In this document: positions 40,460 to 41,987 of the stretch, one piece after another | How the letters are laid out: each line of letters starts with the position of its first letter | Numbering within the stretch: position 1 is the stretch's first letter | Source: JACNKV01 sp964645915 | GTDB lineage: Bacteria > Fidelibacterota > Marinisomatia > Marinisomatales > JACNKV01 | DNA length: 41,987 nt | Direction of reading: 5' to 3' | Assembly (NCBI GenBank): GCA_964645915.1 | Contig: CAZYDH010000014.1 | Span: 1 to 41,987, forward strand | Notes under the pieces: model-generated | The model's input: only the letters and a program-made list of their open reading frames with translations | Database searches by the model: none | What the model was told of the DNA's origin: nothing | Translations under genes and position numbers: made by a program

Positions 40460-40768
40460 CTACACCTTAATCTCAATATCTACACCAGCGGGTAAATCTA
40501 ACTTCATAAGTGATTCAACTGTTTTAGGAGTAGAGTTTAGAATATCGATCAAACGTTTATGGATTTTTGTTTGAAACTGCTCTCTTGATTTTTTATCAAC
40601 GTGAGGAGATCTCAAAACAGTATAAATCGTACGTTTTGTTGGTAAAGGGATTGGTCCGGAAATTATTGCTCCGGTTGATTTTGCTGTTCGCACGATCTTC
40701 TCTGTGGATTTATCCAACAAAGTGTGATCGTATGCTTTTAAGCTAATTCTGATAGTTTGTTTCGCCAC
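40460..40768 (-). CDS. rpsJ: 30S ribosomal protein S10
   Basis: S10 is part of the 30S head and is also NusE in antitermination. The 102 residues begin MAKQTIRISLKAYDHTLLDKS and contain GPIPLPTKRTIYTVLRSPHVDKKSREQF. The start is GTG at 40768 preceded by AAGGATACTTTTC. It sits 11 bases after tuf, so no separate S10-operon leader exists here; the operon is fused to tuf. Confidence 0.97.
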   Translation of the reverse strand: MAKQTIRISLKAYDHTLLDKSTEKIVRTAKSTGAIISGPIPLPTKRTIYTVLRSPHVDKKSREQFQTKIHKRLIDILNSTPKTVESLMKLDLPAGVDIEIKV

Positions 40769-40779
40769 GAAAAGTATCC

Positions 40780-41970
40780 TTATTCAACAATTTCAGTTAC
40801 AACACCGGCACCCACTGTGTGCCCACCTTCACGAATCGCAAAACGAAGCTCTTTATCCATCGCAATCTGAGTGATCAATTCAACTTCTAACTCAACATTA
40901 TCACCAGGCATCACCATCTCGGTACCCGCCGGCAATGTCGCTACGCCTGTCACATCCGTCGTACGGAAATAAAACTGGGGACGATATCCATTGAAAAACG
41001 GAGTATGACGTCCGCCTTCATCCTTCTTCAATACATATACACTCGCCTTAAACTTCGTATGAGGGGTAATACTTCCCGGTTTCGCCAAGACCATTCCACG
41101 CTTCAATTCGTTCTTATCTACTCCACGAAGCAATAATCCGGCATTATCTCCAGCCTGACCTTCATCCAACAACTTCCGGAACATCTCTACTCCAGTACAT
41201 ACTGTTTTCTTGTGAAGACCCATACCAATGATATCTACTTCATCACTTACTTTAATAATTCCACGCTCAATACGACCTGTACCAACCGTTCCACGTCCTG
41301 TAATACTAAAAACGTCTTCAACCGGCATCAAGAAAGGACGATCAATATCACGCTCCGGCTCAGGAATAAAAGAATCACACGCTTCTAATAAATCCACAAC
41401 ACACTTCGTCGCTTCTGCATCTGATGGATTATTTAATGCATTTAGAGCACTTCCCATAATAATCGGCGTGTCATCTCCAGGAAAATCATATTCATTCAAC
41501 AAATCACGAAGCTCCATCTCTACCAGCTCGAGTAGCTCAGGATCATCTACCTGATCTGTCTTGTTCATAAATACAACAATAGAAGGAACATTTACCTGAC
41601 GAGCTAATAATACGTGCTCACGTGTCTGTGGCATCGGTCCGTCTGCTGCACTTACCACCAAAATCGCCCCATCCATCTGAGCGGCTCCTGTGATCATATT
41701 CTTAATGTAATCCGCGTGCCCTGGACAATCTACGTGAGCATAATGACGATTCTCTGTCTCATACTCAACATGTGCGGTCTGAATTGTAATACCGCGTTCA
41801 CGCTCCTCCGGAGCATTGTCAATATCATCAAATGCCATTACCTGCGATAATCCACGGGCTGACTGTGCTAATGTGATCGCTGCTGTCAACGTCGTCTTAC
41901 CATGATCAACATGCCCTATCGTACCGATATTGACATGCGGCTTCGTTCTCTCAAATTTTTCCTTTGCCAT
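40780..41970 (-). CDS. tuf: Elongation factor Tu
   Basis: EF-Tu delivers aminoacyl-tRNA to the ribosome. The 396-residue protein has G1 GHVDHGKTT, the switch region RGITIQTAHVEYE, DCPGHADYIKNMITGAAQMDGAIL, NKTDQVDDPEL (NKCD in many species) and GSALNAL, then the two beta-barrel domains ending GGHTVGAGVVTEIVE. TAGGAG lies seven bases before the ATG. It uses more G- and C-ending codons than the ribosomal genes beside it. Its promoter would lie beyond the window edge at 41987. Confidence 0.98.
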   Translation of the reverse strand: MAKEKFERTKPHVNIGTIGHVDHGKTTLTAAITLAQSARGLSQVMAFDDIDNAPEERERGITIQTAHVEYETENRHYAHVDCPGHADYIKNMITGAAQMDGAILVVSAADGPMPQTREHVLLARQVNVPSIVVFMNKTDQVDDPELLELVEMELRDLLNEYDFPGDDTPIIMGSALNALNNPSDAEATKCVVDLLEACDSFIPEPERDIDRPFLMPVEDVFSITGRGTVGTGRIERGIIKVSDEVDIIGMGLHKKTVCTGVEMFRKLLDEGQAGDNAGLLLRGVDKNELKRGMVLAKPGSITPHTKFKASVYVLKKDEGGRHTPFFNGYRPQFYFRTTDVTGVATLPAGTEMVMPGDNVELEVELITQIAMDKELRFAIREGGHTVGAGVVTEIVE

Positions 41971-41987
41971 GAGAAACTCCTAAGTTT

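Noticed and set aside
1..41987. CRISPR arrays, prophage, insertion sequences or tRNA genes
   Set aside because: No regularly spaced repeats, transposase or integrase frames, or tRNA folds were found. The gaps between genes are nearly all under 100 bases and the largest (296 and 267 bases) are described above.

Overview
The window is 42 kb of bacterial chromosome, AT-rich (hand-counted 60-base rows mostly about 35-45% G+C), and every gene I can support lies on the minus strand. Transcription therefore runs from high to low coordinates. Gene content suggests a Gram-negative-type bacterium: small lipoproteins, a NamZ-type peptidoglycan hydrolase, and the S10-spc-alpha ribosomal cluster without adk. 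The S16 protein has a long acidic tail, and many genes carry clear Shine-Dalgarno sites, which argues against Bacteroidota. An FCB-group lineage such as Candidatus Neomarinimicrobiota (Marinimicrobia) fits best, but that placement is an inference without a database search.

Region by region, in transcription order. (1) 41970-26570: tuf followed by the complete fused S10-spc-alpha cluster (rpsJ to rplQ), including rpmJ at 29423-29536, with gaps of 0-21 bases and many start/stop overlaps. A secreted glycosidase-like gene (25363-26550) follows rplQ. (2) 25267-21382: ffh-rpsP-khpA-rimM-trmD-rplS, a translation and secretion operon closed by a rho-independent terminator at 21361-21324. (3) 21224-15773: asnS, a LOG-like Rossmann protein, acylphosphatase, NAD synthetase, an unknown exported protein and a U32 (TrhP-like) protein. 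(4) 15679-2962: universal stress protein, leucyl aminopeptidase, RmuC, a lipoprotein, LepA, DNA polymerase I, an ABC exporter pair, a deoxyribosyltransferase-like protein, alanine racemase and NamZ, closed by a terminator at 2893-2861. (5) 2694-1: the accessory end, with a lipoprotein and a TPR protein carrying Fis-like helix-turn-helix segments, a structured intergenic region (360-655), and a small HNH endonuclease.

Regions 1 and 2 supply the ribosome, the Sec/SRP export route, N-terminal methionine removal and 16S/tRNA maturation. Region 4 combines DNA repair with cell-wall building and turnover (Alr makes D-alanine, NamZ recycles muramic acid). The most unusual material is at the left end: the lipoprotein/TPR-regulator operon has an extended -10 promoter with a perfect 7+7 dyad over its -35 box, and the regulator gene is a compositional mosaic. 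Downstream lies a two-branched stem-loop structure followed by a plus-strand terminator-like hairpin.

Other signals worth attention: small-subunit ribosomal proteins here mostly use non-ATG starts while large-subunit ones almost never do; two terminators 18 kb apart share the loop octamer GGTAATGG; and S16 and L5 carry long tails of opposite charge.
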